Positions 51,168 through 59,681 of a stretch of 64,000 nt of DNA are shown here, piece by piece. The translations under genes and the position numbers were made by a program. Position 1 is the stretch's first letter; every line of letters starts with the position of its first letter. The notes below the pieces were generated by a model. That model was not told the DNA's origin and searched no databases. It saw only the letters and a program-made list of their open reading frames with translations. The stretch is from CBDDFS01 sp965227255 (GTDB lineage: Bacteria > Bacteroidota > Bacteroidia > Flavobacteriales_E > Vicingaceae): positions 868,001 to 932,000 of the forward strand of contig CBDDFS010000002.1 of the NCBI GenBank assembly GCA_965227255.1. The letters are read 5' to 3'.

Positions 51168-51587
51168 TTAAAATAGACGATCAGCGGTCCATGGAATTCT
51201 GGACAGGATCAGGATCAATGCTATACCGTAGAAGATCAATGAAACCTTATGCTTTGCGGCAGCATCCTCCAATTTTTTTGTTCTGATTCTACCAATGGTA
51301 ATTCCAACAATAGCCAGGATCATCACCCCTATATGCTCCACCTTCCAGAACCTGGCTTCAGCACCTGACATGGATTCTGCCATTGGAGCCGCAGCCCAAC
51401 CTTCCGTGAAATACAATATCAGACCCAAAACCAGCTGCAAGTGAGCAAACATCATAAGGAATAATCCAACCTTCGAATCACCTTCTGTAAATTCTTTCTT
51501 ACCTCTTAAGCCACTAAAGGCCTTAACGACCGCTATAACCAGTAAAATTAAAAGAGCCCATCTCAGGATGGAGTGTAAATGCAGCAT
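51168..51587 (-). CDS. Four-helix membrane protein
   Basis: A 139-residue protein starting at ATG 51587 (MLHLHSILRWALLILLVIAV); an ATG at 51617 would add ten residues and is less likely because homologues I recall begin near MxHLHSxLRW. Four hydrophobic helices, with His residues at both ends of the second and third helices (FAHLQLVLG, VEHIGVMILA) that could bind heme as in cytochrome-b-like folds; this is speculative. No soluble domain. It is upstream of hflX by 9 bp. Confidence 0.82.
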   Translation of the reverse strand: MLHLHSILRWALLILLVIAVVKAFSGLRGKKEFTEGDSKVGLFLMMFAHLQLVLGLILYFTEGWAAAPMAESMSGAEARFWKVEHIGVMILAIVGITIGRIRTKKLEDAAAKHKVSLIFYGIALILILSRIPWTADRLF

Positions 51588-51676
51588 TTTTAAAAATTTA
51601 GCAGCGAAATTAGGCATTAATCATCTTCTCTCATGAAGATTTGATATAATACATTTATTGGTTTATTTGCATTTCC

Positions 51677-54600
51677 ATGATTTTTCGGAACGTTTCAATC
51701 CTTCTGGCAATTTTTCTCGCCTGCTTTTCTAATTTGAAAAGTCAGGAGACTTTTCCGTCCAACGGTCCAAGAAATACCAGTCATAACTACTTTGTTTTTA
51801 AGAATGCCAACATAATTCAGTCCCCAGATAAGGAGATCACTGGTGCAACTCTTGTAATCCGGGATGGAATGATTCATTCGGTTGGAAATCAGGTAGAAAT
51901 TCCCGCCAACTCGGTGATATATGATCTGGGTGGAGCCTGGATTATGCCTTCATTTATTGACTTGGATTCTGACTACGGATTGAAAAAGAAAAAGGAGCAG
52001 AAATCGCCAGGTCGGCGAAATCCTCAATACGAGAGTAAAAAGAAGGGGGCCTACAACTGGAATGAGGCCATTCATCCGGAAATCAATGCATCCCAGGTTT
52101 TCCATGTCAATGACAACAAAGCAAAATCTCTTCGTAACATGGGTTTTGGAGCAGTAATGACGCATTCTCATGATGGAATCATGAGGGGAAACTCAGTTCT
52201 TGTTTCAACCGGAAATGAAAAAGACAACCTGGTTATCTTGAAAGAGAAATCAGCTCAGCATATTTCCTTTTATAAGGGAAGTTCAAAACAGGCTTACCCT
52301 TCATCCGAAATGGGCTCAATTGCCTTGATACGTCAAACCTTTTACGATGCTCAATGGTATTCGTCTGATGCCGAGAAGAAAGAATTTAACCTGAGTTTAC
52401 AGGCCATAGAAGACAACAAAGACTTGCCGGTATTCTTTGAGAGTACGAATTACATGTCGTCCCTCAGGGCCGCTAAAATTTCCGACGAATTCGACATACC
52501 TTTTACGATCTGTGGAAGTGGTGATGAATACAAACGAGCAGAAAAGATTAAAGAAACCGGAATGAATTTTGTCATTCCAATCAAGTTTCCTTTGCCATAT
52601 GACGTCAGTAATTCATATGACGCTGTTGATCTTTCTTTATCCAGAATGAAGCATTGGGAATTGGCTCCTTACAATGCCCGAATACTTCATGATCACGAGA
52701 TCAATTTTGCTATTTCAGGGAAGGAACTAAAAGGCAAGGAGTTTCAGAAGAATTTAAAGCGAATAGAGCAAACCGGATTGAATTCATCTGATATTCTGGC
52801 GGCCTTGACCACTATACCTGCCGAAATGGTCGGTATGGAAAAGGAGTTGGGAAAAATTGAGATAGGATACAAGGCCAATTTCCTGATCTGCTCGGAAGCT
52901 TTTCTTAAAGGGGACATGCTTATCTATGAGAATTGGGTAAATGGAAAACGATATGTAATCAACGAAAAGAAGATTGATATCCGAGGAGAATATAACCTGA
53001 ATGTTAATAAGAATGGTGGAATGCGACTAGTGGTTGAAGGAAGTCGAGAGAAGCCAAAGGCCAGCTTGTTCAAAGGAAGCAAGGAAATGAAAGTCAGCGT
53101 TGAATTAAAAAGAAATCAGATCTCTTTGAATTATCGCAATCAGGAAAATCAGACCGTACTGCTTTCCGGTATAGTGAATGACGAGAACAGTAGGATCTGG
53201 TCGGGTAAGGCTCAATTGAGCAACGGTGACTGGGTAGATTGGGCCGCTATCAAACAACCAGAAAAAGAGAAGAAGGATACATCTGAATCTGCTGATTCCG
53301 CTGAAGTTTTACTACCTGTTGTAACTTATCCTCTAACCTCATATGGATTTGATTCCCTTCCTAGTGAAGCACTTGTAATTCTTAAGCATGCCACAGTCTG
53401 GACGAATGAAGAAGATGGCATTCTGGAGAATACAGATGTGGCGATTGCAGATGGTAAAATCCTGAAGGTCGGACAAAGCCTGTCGAAAATTGGCTTGTTT
53501 GGAACAAAAGAAGTAGAGGTTGAGATTATCAATGCCAAAGGCAAACACATTACTGCGGGCATCATTGATGAGCATTCCCATATTGCTCTGAGTAGAGGTG
53601 TGAATGAAAGTGGACAATCGAGTAGTGCAGAAGTGAGGATAGGAGATGTGATCAATTCGGATGATATTAATATTTATCGTCAATTGGCTGGTGGGGTGAC
53701 GGCCTCGCAATTACTTCATGGTTCTGCAAATCCAATTGGCGGACAATCCGGACTGGTAAAAATGCGATGGGGCAGTTCTCCGGAAGAAATGAAAATCGAG
53801 GGTGCTGATGGTTTTATCAAATTTGCCCTTGGTGAAAATGTAAAGCAATCGAATTGGGGAGACCAGATGAAGATTCGGTATCCTCAAACCAGAATGGGTG
53901 TTGAGCAGGTGTATTACGATGCTTTTTATCGTGCCCGTGAATACGGAGAAATGAAAAAGATCTATGAATCAGGTCTCAAGTCCTCGAGAAAGAAAAATCC
54001 TCCTATTGCACCCAGAAAGGATCTGGAACTTGAAGCATTGTTGGAGATTCTGGATAGCACTCGTTTTATCACTTGTCATTCCTATATACAATCGGAAATC
54101 AATATGCTCATGCATGTTGGAGATTCTATGGGTTTCAGGGTAAATACATTCACACACATTCTCGAAGGATACAAGGTGGCCGATAAAATGAAAGAACATG
54201 GTGTAGGCGGTAGCACATTTAGTGACTGGTGGGCTTACAAATATGAGGTGAATGATGCCATTCCTTATAATGCCGCATTGATGTCGGAGGTGGGAATAGT
54301 GACAGCTATAAATTCTGATGATGCTGAAATGGGAAGAAGATTAAATCAAGAGGCAGCCAAAGGAGTTAAGTATGGAGGCATGAGTCAGGAGGAAGCATGG
54401 AAAATGGTAACGCTAAACCCGGCCAAGCTTCTTCATCTTGATGATAGAATGGGCAGCATTGCCGAAGGAAAGGATGCAGATATTGTTCTTTGGTCTAACA
54501 ATCCCTTATCAATCAATGCCAAGGCAGAAAGAACTTATGTTGACGGACGCTTATTATTTGATGTCGAAAGAGACAAGGAAATGAGACAATACATCAAAGA

Positions 54601-54733
54601 AGAGAGAGCTCGCCTGATTACAAAAATGATCGAAGAGAAATCTAAATCGGGAAAGAGTCAGAAAGTCAAAAAGGAAAACAAACTACTGTACCATTGTGAT
54701 ACAGAAATAGAAGAATACGATGAGGATCTTTAA
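51677..54733 (+). CDS. Two-module amidohydrolase-family protein
   Basis: A 1018-residue exported protein with an N-terminal signal (IFRNVSILLAIFLACFSNLK). Module 1 (about 35-440) has the amidohydrolase composite-domain start and the end block TTIPAEMVGMEKELGKIEIG, but the HxH position reads IDLDSDYG. Module 2 (about 560-990) keeps His633-Ser-His635 (DEHSHI), ITCHSY, FTHILEG and the NSDD aspartate near 880. It should therefore be the catalytic half, probably a metal-dependent imidazolonepropionase- or prolidase-like amidohydrolase. The substrate is unknown. The last 14 bp overlap the next gene. Confidence 0.9.
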   Translation: MIFRNVSILLAIFLACFSNLKSQETFPSNGPRNTSHNYFVFKNANIIQSPDKEITGATLVIRDGMIHSVGNQVEIPANSVIYDLGGAWIMPSFIDLDSDYGLKKKKEQKSPGRRNPQYESKKKGAYNWNEAIHPEINASQVFHVNDNKAKSLRNMGFGAVMTHSHDGIMRGNSVLVSTGNEKDNLVILKEKSAQHISFYKGSSKQAYPSSEMGSIALIRQTFYDAQWYSSDAEKKEFNLSLQAIEDNKDLPVFFESTNYMSSLRAAKISDEFDIPFTICGSGDEYKRAEKIKETGMNFVIPIKFPLPYDVSNSYDAVDLSLSRMKHWELAPYNARILHDHEINFAISGKELKGKEFQKNLKRIEQTGLNSSDILAALTTIPAEMVGMEKELGKIEIGYKANFLICSEAFLKGDMLIYENWVNGKRYVINEKKIDIRGEYNLNVNKNGGMRLVVEGSREKPKASLFKGSKEMKVSVELKRNQISLNYRNQENQTVLLSGIVNDENSRIWSGKAQLSNGDWVDWAAIKQPEKEKKDTSESADSAEVLLPVVTYPLTSYGFDSLPSEALVILKHATVWTNEEDGILENTDVAIADGKILKVGQSLSKIGLFGTKEVEVEIINAKGKHITAGIIDEHSHIALSRGVNESGQSSSAEVRIGDVINSDDINIYRQLAGGVTASQLLHGSANPIGGQSGLVKMRWGSSPEEMKIEGADGFIKFALGENVKQSNWGDQMKIRYPQTRMGVEQVYYDAFYRAREYGEMKKIYESGLKSSRKKNPPIAPRKDLELEALLEILDSTRFITCHSYIQSEINMLMHVGDSMGFRVNTFTHILEGYKVADKMKEHGVGGSTFSDWWAYKYEVNDAIPYNAALMSEVGIVTAINSDDAEMGRRLNQEAAKGVKYGGMSQEEAWKMVTLNPAKLLHLDDRMGSIAEGKDADIVLWSNNPLSINAKAERTYVDGRLLFDVERDKEMRQYIKEERARLITKMIEEKSKSGKSQKVKKENKLLYHCDTEIEEYDEDL

Positions 54734-56033
54734 GCTGATTATATTCTTCGTTGGTCTGTTCACCGGGTCATCTTTATTTGCTCAGGCCACTATGGCTCCT
54801 GAGCAGGAAAAGTCCATTCTTTTAGTGAACGGTTATGCACATCTTGGAACGGGCAAAGTTTTTCCTAAATCTCTTATCGGAATTAAAGATGGGAAGTTGG
54901 CCGAGGTATATAATGCCAATGTCGTTAAAGCAGAACACCTGGAATACGATACTGTCATAGACATTGAAGGCAAACACGTTTACCCTGGATTTATAGCTCC
55001 AAATTCTGTTATGGGTTTGAGAGAGATCGATCGTGTAAGGGCTACCCACGACTATGCGGAAACAGGTAGTATGAATCCCAACATTCGCAGTATCATAGCA
55101 TACAATACCGACTCGCGGATCACTCCTACCATCAGATCCAATGGTATCCTTTTTGCACAAATCACTCCTCGCGGAGGAATCATCTCAGGTACATCCTCAA
55201 TAGTCGAATTGGATGGCTGGAATTGGGAAGAGGCCCTTTTTAAGGAAAACGACGGGATTCATTTGAACTGGCCGCGACACGTTCGTCAAGATCCAAACCA
55301 GGCTAAAAAGAAAGACACGAATAAAAGGGAACAGATTCGTGATGAACAGATTCGAAGGATCGAAGATTTCTTTAATAATTCGAAAGCCTATCTGGAATCT
55401 TCATTTAATTATGAAGTTAATCTGAGGTATGAAGCCATGAAGGGAATTTTCGATGGAAAGAAGGCACTTTACATTCATGCAAATAATATCCACGAACTTT
55501 CTGAGGCCATCTATTTCAGCAAGAGACAATCAATTCCTAAAATGGTCATTGTTGGAGGTTATGACGCTTGGAGAATTCCGGAGCTATTTCTCGATAATAA
55601 CATTCCTGTAATTTTAAAAAGAGTTCATTCCCTACCTTCCAGACAGGATGAGGATATAGATCTTTCTTTCAAATTACCACAACTCCTGGATGAAGCAGGT
55701 ATTCTTTTTTGTCTGGAGAATTCAGGATCAATGGATGTAATGGGTACAAGGAACCTTCCTTTTTATGCTGGCACTGCGAGAACCTATGGATTGGAAGAGG
55801 AAAAATCGATTCAAAGTATTACCCTTAACTCCGCCAAAATTCTTGGTTTGGATCATCGAATTGGAAGCATTGAAGAGGGCAAGGATGCAAGTATTATTGT
55901 TTCGGATGGAGACGCTCTGGATATGATGGGCAATAACATTGTAATCGCCTTAATCCAAGGTCGGATTATCGATCTAAATAACCATCAGAAAGATTTGTAC
56001 AATAAATACCGGACGAAGTATTCTCTCGAGTAG
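54720..56033 (+). CDS. Amidohydrolase-like protein lacking the metal motif
   Basis: A 437-residue exported protein with signal peptide MRIFKLIIFFVGLFTGSSLF-AQ. It has the amidohydrolase composite-domain start and the end block SIQSITLNSAKILGLDHRIG, but the segment after YPGF reads IAPNSVMGL with no HxH, and no metal-binding aspartate is evident. It resembles module 1 of the preceding protein and is probably a noncatalytic partner. It overlaps that gene by 14 bp; the stop is 1 bp from trpS. Confidence 0.85.
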   Translation: MRIFKLIIFFVGLFTGSSLFAQATMAPEQEKSILLVNGYAHLGTGKVFPKSLIGIKDGKLAEVYNANVVKAEHLEYDTVIDIEGKHVYPGFIAPNSVMGLREIDRVRATHDYAETGSMNPNIRSIIAYNTDSRITPTIRSNGILFAQITPRGGIISGTSSIVELDGWNWEEALFKENDGIHLNWPRHVRQDPNQAKKKDTNKREQIRDEQIRRIEDFFNNSKAYLESSFNYEVNLRYEAMKGIFDGKKALYIHANNIHELSEAIYFSKRQSIPKMVIVGGYDAWRIPELFLDNNIPVILKRVHSLPSRQDEDIDLSFKLPQLLDEAGILFCLENSGSMDVMGTRNLPFYAGTARTYGLEEEKSIQSITLNSAKILGLDHRIGSIEEGKDASIIVSDGDALDMMGNNIVIALIQGRIIDLNNHQKDLYNKYRTKYSLE

Positions 56034-56034
56034 A

Positions 56035-57018
56035 TCAGACTCTGTATCCCAGTTTTTCCCGAACTCTGTGAATAGTTGCCTGTGCCACTTCTTTGGCTTT
56101 GTCGGCACCCACCTGCAATGCTTTTTCAAGCTCATCGATGTTTGACATGTAATTATTGAAGGCTTCTCGTTCCTGACCAAAACTATCCATGATCAATTCA
56201 AATAATGCCTTCTTTGCGTGGCCGTATCCGTAGTTGCCACCGAGATAATTCTGTCTCATTTGCTCCACCGAAGCATCATCAGCAAGTAATTCGTAGAAGG
56301 CGAATACATTACATGTATCCGGATCTTTTGGCTCTTCAAGAGATTTATTATCCGTCACGATCTTACTCATGATGGTCTTTTTCAGCTCTTTTTCTGGAAG
56401 GAAAATATCAATGGTATTATTATACGATTTGCTCATTTTTCTCCCGTCCGTACCAGGAATGATCATGACCTTTTCATCAATTTTCGCCTCGGGAATGACA
56501 AATACTTCTCCGTATTGGTGATTAAATGAACTGGCAATATCGCGTGTCATTTCAAGGTGTTGTTTCTGATCCTTTCCCACCGGGACAAAATCAGCATCAT
56601 ACATAATAATATCACAGGCCATTAAAACCGGATAATCAAAAAGTCCGGCATTGACATCGCTCAAATTATCGGCCTTGTCTTTAAAAGAATGCGCATTCGC
56701 CAGCATTGGATATGGCGTGAAGCAATTCATGAACCAGGTTAGTTCACATACTTCAGTCACATCAGATTGACGATAAAAAACATTGTTTTGGTAGTCGAAA
56801 CCGAAGGCCAGCCAGGCAGCTGCAACGGAATAAGTATTTCTTTTTCGGATCTCTGCGTCCTTAACGGTAGTCAGTGAGTGCAGGTCAGCAATAAAGAAAA
56901 ATGCCTCATTATTTGGGTCTTTTGATAATTCAATTCCCGGTTTGATTGCCCCCAAAATATTTCCAAGATGAGGAGCGCCATCTCCAGTGCTTTGTATTCC
57001 CGTCAGTATGCGTGCCAT
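56035..57018 (-). CDS. trpS: Tryptophan--tRNA ligase
   Basis: A 327-residue class I aminoacyl-tRNA synthetase. The HIGH motif reads PHLGN (about 16-20) after MARILTGIQSTGDGA, and the KMSKS motif is GRKMSKSYNNT (about 192-202). The length fits the bacterial enzyme. The -7 box on the minus strand ends only 6 bp from the ATG (57024-57031), so the mRNA may be leaderless. It diverges from the acyltransferase gene. Confidence 0.97.
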   Translation of the reverse strand: MARILTGIQSTGDGAPHLGNILGAIKPGIELSKDPNNEAFFFIADLHSLTTVKDAEIRKRNTYSVAAAWLAFGFDYQNNVFYRQSDVTEVCELTWFMNCFTPYPMLANAHSFKDKADNLSDVNAGLFDYPVLMACDIIMYDADFVPVGKDQKQHLEMTRDIASSFNHQYGEVFVIPEAKIDEKVMIIPGTDGRKMSKSYNNTIDIFLPEKELKKTIMSKIVTDNKSLEEPKDPDTCNVFAFYELLADDASVEQMRQNYLGGNYGYGHAKKALFELIMDSFGQEREAFNNYMSNIDELEKALQVGADKAKEVAQATIHRVREKLGYRV

Positions 57019-57020
57019 AG

Positions 57021-57053
57021 CGCCAAAAGTAATAAAAAATCGTACTTTTGGCG
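57021..57053. promoter_or_regulatory. Divergent promoter palindrome of trpS and the acyltransferase
   Basis: CGCCAAAAGTA (57021-57031) and TACTTTTGGCG (57043-57053) form a perfect 11-bp inverted repeat with an 11-base spacer. Each arm holds a TAnnTTTG -7 box: CAAAAGTA for the minus strand and TACTTTTG for the plus strand. The two promoters lie back to back with the -33 regions reaching into each other. Confidence 0.75.
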
Positions 57054-57064
57054 ACCCCCTAAAA

Positions 57065-57859
57065 ATGGAAAGTAAAAGACGTAAAAGACTAGTAATCAGA
57101 GCTTTTCTGCAAGTCTTATCAGTTATCTGGAAGCTCTACGCCGGCTTAATTCTCATTTTGAGTCTTTTGTTGTTCTATCCTTTGTATCTGGTCTTGTTGC
57201 TCAATGAGAAATCGATGAAAATGGGCTTCAAGGTAATTCGTTTTCATTCCTGGTTGATTCTTACTTTAATTGGTGTTCGCACAAGAATCAAATGGGAGGG
57301 TAAATTGCCTGACCGGCCATTCATTATTTGTCCGAACCACACATCCTATCTTGACATATTAATCCTGTATCGGGTCTTCAGCGAATACTTCATTTTCATA
57401 GGAAAACGAGAGCTCGAAACAGATCGATTCTTCAGTATCTTTTTTAAGAAAATGAATATCCTGGTAAAAAGGGATAGTGCGCTTGATGGCATGAGGGCAT
57501 TAACACGGGCAGCTCAGGAAATTGAAAATGGAAGCAGTGTTGTGATTTTTCCCGAAGGAACTATTCCCGATCACGCACCTGATCTTATGCCTTTTAAAAA
57601 TGGGCCATTCAAACTTGCTTTGAAAGAGAATATCCCCATCGTTCCTGTCACCTTCATCAATGTTTTTAAACTCCTTCAAATCGGTGCCTTTCTCAGACGT
57701 CGAGGCAAACCCGGAATGGCAAGAGTAATCGTGAACGAAGCCATTTATCCGGATCAGCTTGATAAAAATGATTTTGAGACTCTAAAGAATATGGTATATG
57801 ATTCGATAGATCAAAAGATCAAATCTCATTATGGGAAAAGAACCTTTGAGGATTTATGA
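57065..57859 (+). CDS. plsC: 1-acyl-sn-glycerol-3-phosphate acyltransferase-like (PlsC family)
   Basis: A 264-residue membrane-associated acyltransferase. The start is ATG 57065 (MESKRRKRLVIRAF), since upstream frame codons would lie inside trpS and its promoter. The HX4D motif is NHTSYLD (about 91-97) and the second block FPEGTI (about 162-167). A long N-terminal helix (about 20-45) anchors it. It transfers a fatty acid to lysophosphatidic acid in phospholipid synthesis; other lysophospholipid acyltransferases of the family cannot be excluded. Repeats follow the stop. Confidence 0.9.
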   Translation: MESKRRKRLVIRAFLQVLSVIWKLYAGLILILSLLLFYPLYLVLLLNEKSMKMGFKVIRFHSWLILTLIGVRTRIKWEGKLPDRPFIICPNHTSYLDILILYRVFSEYFIFIGKRELETDRFFSIFFKKMNILVKRDSALDGMRALTRAAQEIENGSSVVIFPEGTIPDHAPDLMPFKNGPFKLALKENIPIVPVTFINVFKLLQIGAFLRRRGKPGMARVIVNEAIYPDQLDKNDFETLKNMVYDSIDQKIKSHYGKRTFEDL

Positions 57860-57890
57860 TAGATGATATCTGATAGATGATATCTGATAT
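57857..57890 (+). repeat. GATGATATCTGAT-type tandem repeat, copy 2
   Basis: Two and a half units of TGATAGATGATATC beginning at the plsC stop codon. A 19-base stretch is identical to that at 26655-26690. Confidence 0.75.
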
Positions 57891-57893
57891 AAT

Positions 57894-57952
57894 TGAGAAA
57901 TGAGAAATGAGAAATCAATTAACCATTTAACCAATTAACCACTTAACCAATT
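57894..57952 (+). repeat. GAGAAAT and TTAACCAA short tandem repeats
   Basis: About three GAGAAAT units (57894-57914) run directly into TTAACCAA-type units (57915-57952). The second part matches 13567-13594. Confidence 0.75.
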
Positions 57953-57956
57953 CCCT

Positions 57957-58460
57957 CTAAGATCCTTCAACGAGCTGAATGAAGTCCTGAATTTTTTCGT
58001 TTGGAACCGTAACGGCGAGGTTGTAATGTTTTAGTTTCCATCCTTCCTCTGTCAGAACCACGACGCCACTTCCACGGCATTCTCCCATCCAAGTGTCGAG
58101 TTTTTCATCGAACCAGGCTACTTTACGATCAATATAAATTTGGCGATCAAAGGGTTCAAAAGCCCAGGCACTCTCACGATCAAAATAGTCCTTCGACCAC
58201 TCTCTTAGTTCGTCTCTTTTCCACTTTTCGGTTTTGTCAGTACCAAGATAAATGCAATCCTCTGTCATGCTGCCAAAGAATACATCTTCATCAGCGAGGG
58301 TAGCGGCCTTATGCCAATTGTCGAGCATTAGGTTTATATCCTTCGCAGCATTTTTCTGATCCGCAGAGCAGGAAAAAAGAAGGAAAATGAAAAGATATGA
58401 CAGTAACTTATTCAGCTGCCTGCACTTCGATCTGAACCGTGGCCGACATTTCTTCACCAT
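57957..58460 (-). CDS. Putative lipoprotein, SnoaL/NTF2-like fold
   Basis: A protein of about 167 residues from ATG 58460. The likely lipoprotein signal is the internal LLSYLFIFLLFSC, and the mature part (DINLMLDNWHKAATLADED, FFGSMTEDCIYLGTDKTEKW, GEWSKDYFDR-like RDELREWSKDYFDRESAWAF) is of the DUF4440/SnoaL-like type. The true start is uncertain: ATG 58460 and 58478 lie inside the upstream gene and give a long basic N-terminus, whereas a CTG at 58415, overlapping the upstream stop, would give a normal lipoprotein signal. Function unknown. Confidence 0.75.
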   Translation of the reverse strand: MVKKCRPRFRSKCRQLNKLLSYLFIFLLFSCSADQKNAAKDINLMLDNWHKAATLADEDVFFGSMTEDCIYLGTDKTEKWKRDELREWSKDYFDRESAWAFEPFDRQIYIDRKVAWFDEKLDTWMGECRGSGVVVLTEEGWKLKHYNLAVTVPNEKIQDFIQLVEGS

Positions 58461-58944
58461 ATGATCTGTGCAAGCCATCAGCGAATTGCAATGTCAATGT
58501 GTGAGGCCCCGGAGTCAATTCAACCTGTGTTTCAGTTTGTCCTCCACCAAAGTGAATATGGAACTCATCGGCCGGAACCATTTCAATCATCGGAACTGCT
58601 GGATTGTCAATAACTATGTGGTGATGACCTGTTCCTGAGATTACTTCACCAGCAGGATGAACCGTCATTCCTTCCACGCCCATTTCAACAGATACAGGTG
58701 AACTTACGACGTCCCCGTCTTTCAAATTTGCAAAGAATACTTTCGCTCCTTCAACGGCCGGTTCGAATTCAATGTCTGCTGACTCTTCCGGAGGCATGTG
58801 ATCGTGACCGTCATGACCTTCATGATCTGGATGGTCTTCAGCCATTTCAGGATTTTCGGTTTCGTTAGGCTTTTCTTCACCACCACCGCAAGCGACGAAT
58901 GAAACGATGGCAAGAAATACAAACAGGTAGGATAGCTTTTTCAT
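58408..58944 (-). CDS. DUF4399 domain lipoprotein
   Basis: A 178-residue protein with the signal MKKLSYLFVFLAIVSFVACG (Cys19) and a His/Asp/Glu-rich linker (EDHPDHEGHDGHDHMPPEES, about 37-56) that could bind metal. The DUF4399 domain covers about 65-175 with GTGHHHIVID, HFGGGQTETQVEL and PGPHTLTLQFADGLH. This domain is common in exported bacterial proteins but has no proven function. It is the first gene of a pair with the downstream lipoprotein. Confidence 0.9.
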   Translation of the reverse strand: MKKLSYLFVFLAIVSFVACGGGEEKPNETENPEMAEDHPDHEGHDGHDHMPPEESADIEFEPAVEGAKVFFANLKDGDVVSSPVSVEMGVEGMTVHPAGEVISGTGHHHIVIDNPAVPMIEMVPADEFHIHFGGGQTETQVELTPGPHTLTLQFADGLHRSYGEEMSATVQIEVQAAE

Positions 58945-59010
58945 CTGGAAAGGAATCTTTTAATTGTAATTTGGATATTCAATTTTAACTTTAGGCCAAA
59001 TTAGTAAAGT

Positions 59011-59679
59011 ATGGCATACTTCAATCAAGACTTCCTCGAATTCTTTAAAGAGCTGGCAGGAAATAATAACAAAGAATGGTTCGACAAGAATCGAAAACGA
59101 TATGAAAAAGAAGTCAAAATTCCATTTCAAACCTTTGTGGGAGATATGATCGAATTGATCAAGAAAGAAGACCCCAAAGTGAATATCGCACCCAAGGATG
59201 CCATTTTCAGAATCAACCGGGATATCAGATTCTCGAAGGACAAAACACCATATAAGCTTCAGGTTTCGGCCATAATTTCTAGAGGAGGAAGAAAGGATAT
59301 GGTCTCTCCGGGAATCTATATGGAATTCACTCCGGAACATGTACGTCTTTATGGTGGCGTATATATGTGCGATAAAGATCAGCTATACGATATTCGGTCA
59401 GCCATTTCAGAAAACCCAAAGGCCTTTAAGAATGCGTACAGCGACAAAAAATTTGTCGAGCATTTTGGAGAGATCAGAGGAGAGAAGAATAAAGTGATCC
59501 CAAAGGAATTCAAAGAAATTGGTGAAGAAGAAACAATGATCTACAACAAACAGTTCTACTATTTCGGACAACTTCCTCCGGAGACAGTATTGAAAGACGA
59601 CCTTGATCAAATTGTCCTATCTTACTACAAGGCTTCAAAACCAGTTAAAGACTTTTTTGCAAAAGCTCTTAATTCCTGA
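59011..59679 (+). CDS. DUF2461 family protein
   Basis: A 222-residue cytoplasmic protein of the TIGR02453/DUF2461 family: FFKELAGNNNKEWFDKNRKR near the N-terminus and DAIFRINRDIRFSKDKTPYK (about 63-82) are diagnostic. Function unknown. It diverges from the DUF4399 gene and is followed after 2 bp by a MORN-like protein gene. Confidence 0.92.
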   Translation: MAYFNQDFLEFFKELAGNNNKEWFDKNRKRYEKEVKIPFQTFVGDMIELIKKEDPKVNIAPKDAIFRINRDIRFSKDKTPYKLQVSAIISRGGRKDMVSPGIYMEFTPEHVRLYGGVYMCDKDQLYDIRSAISENPKAFKNAYSDKKFVEHFGEIRGEKNKVIPKEFKEIGEEETMIYNKQFYYFGQLPPETVLKDDLDQIVLSYYKASKPVKDFFAKALNS

Positions 59680-59681
59680 TC

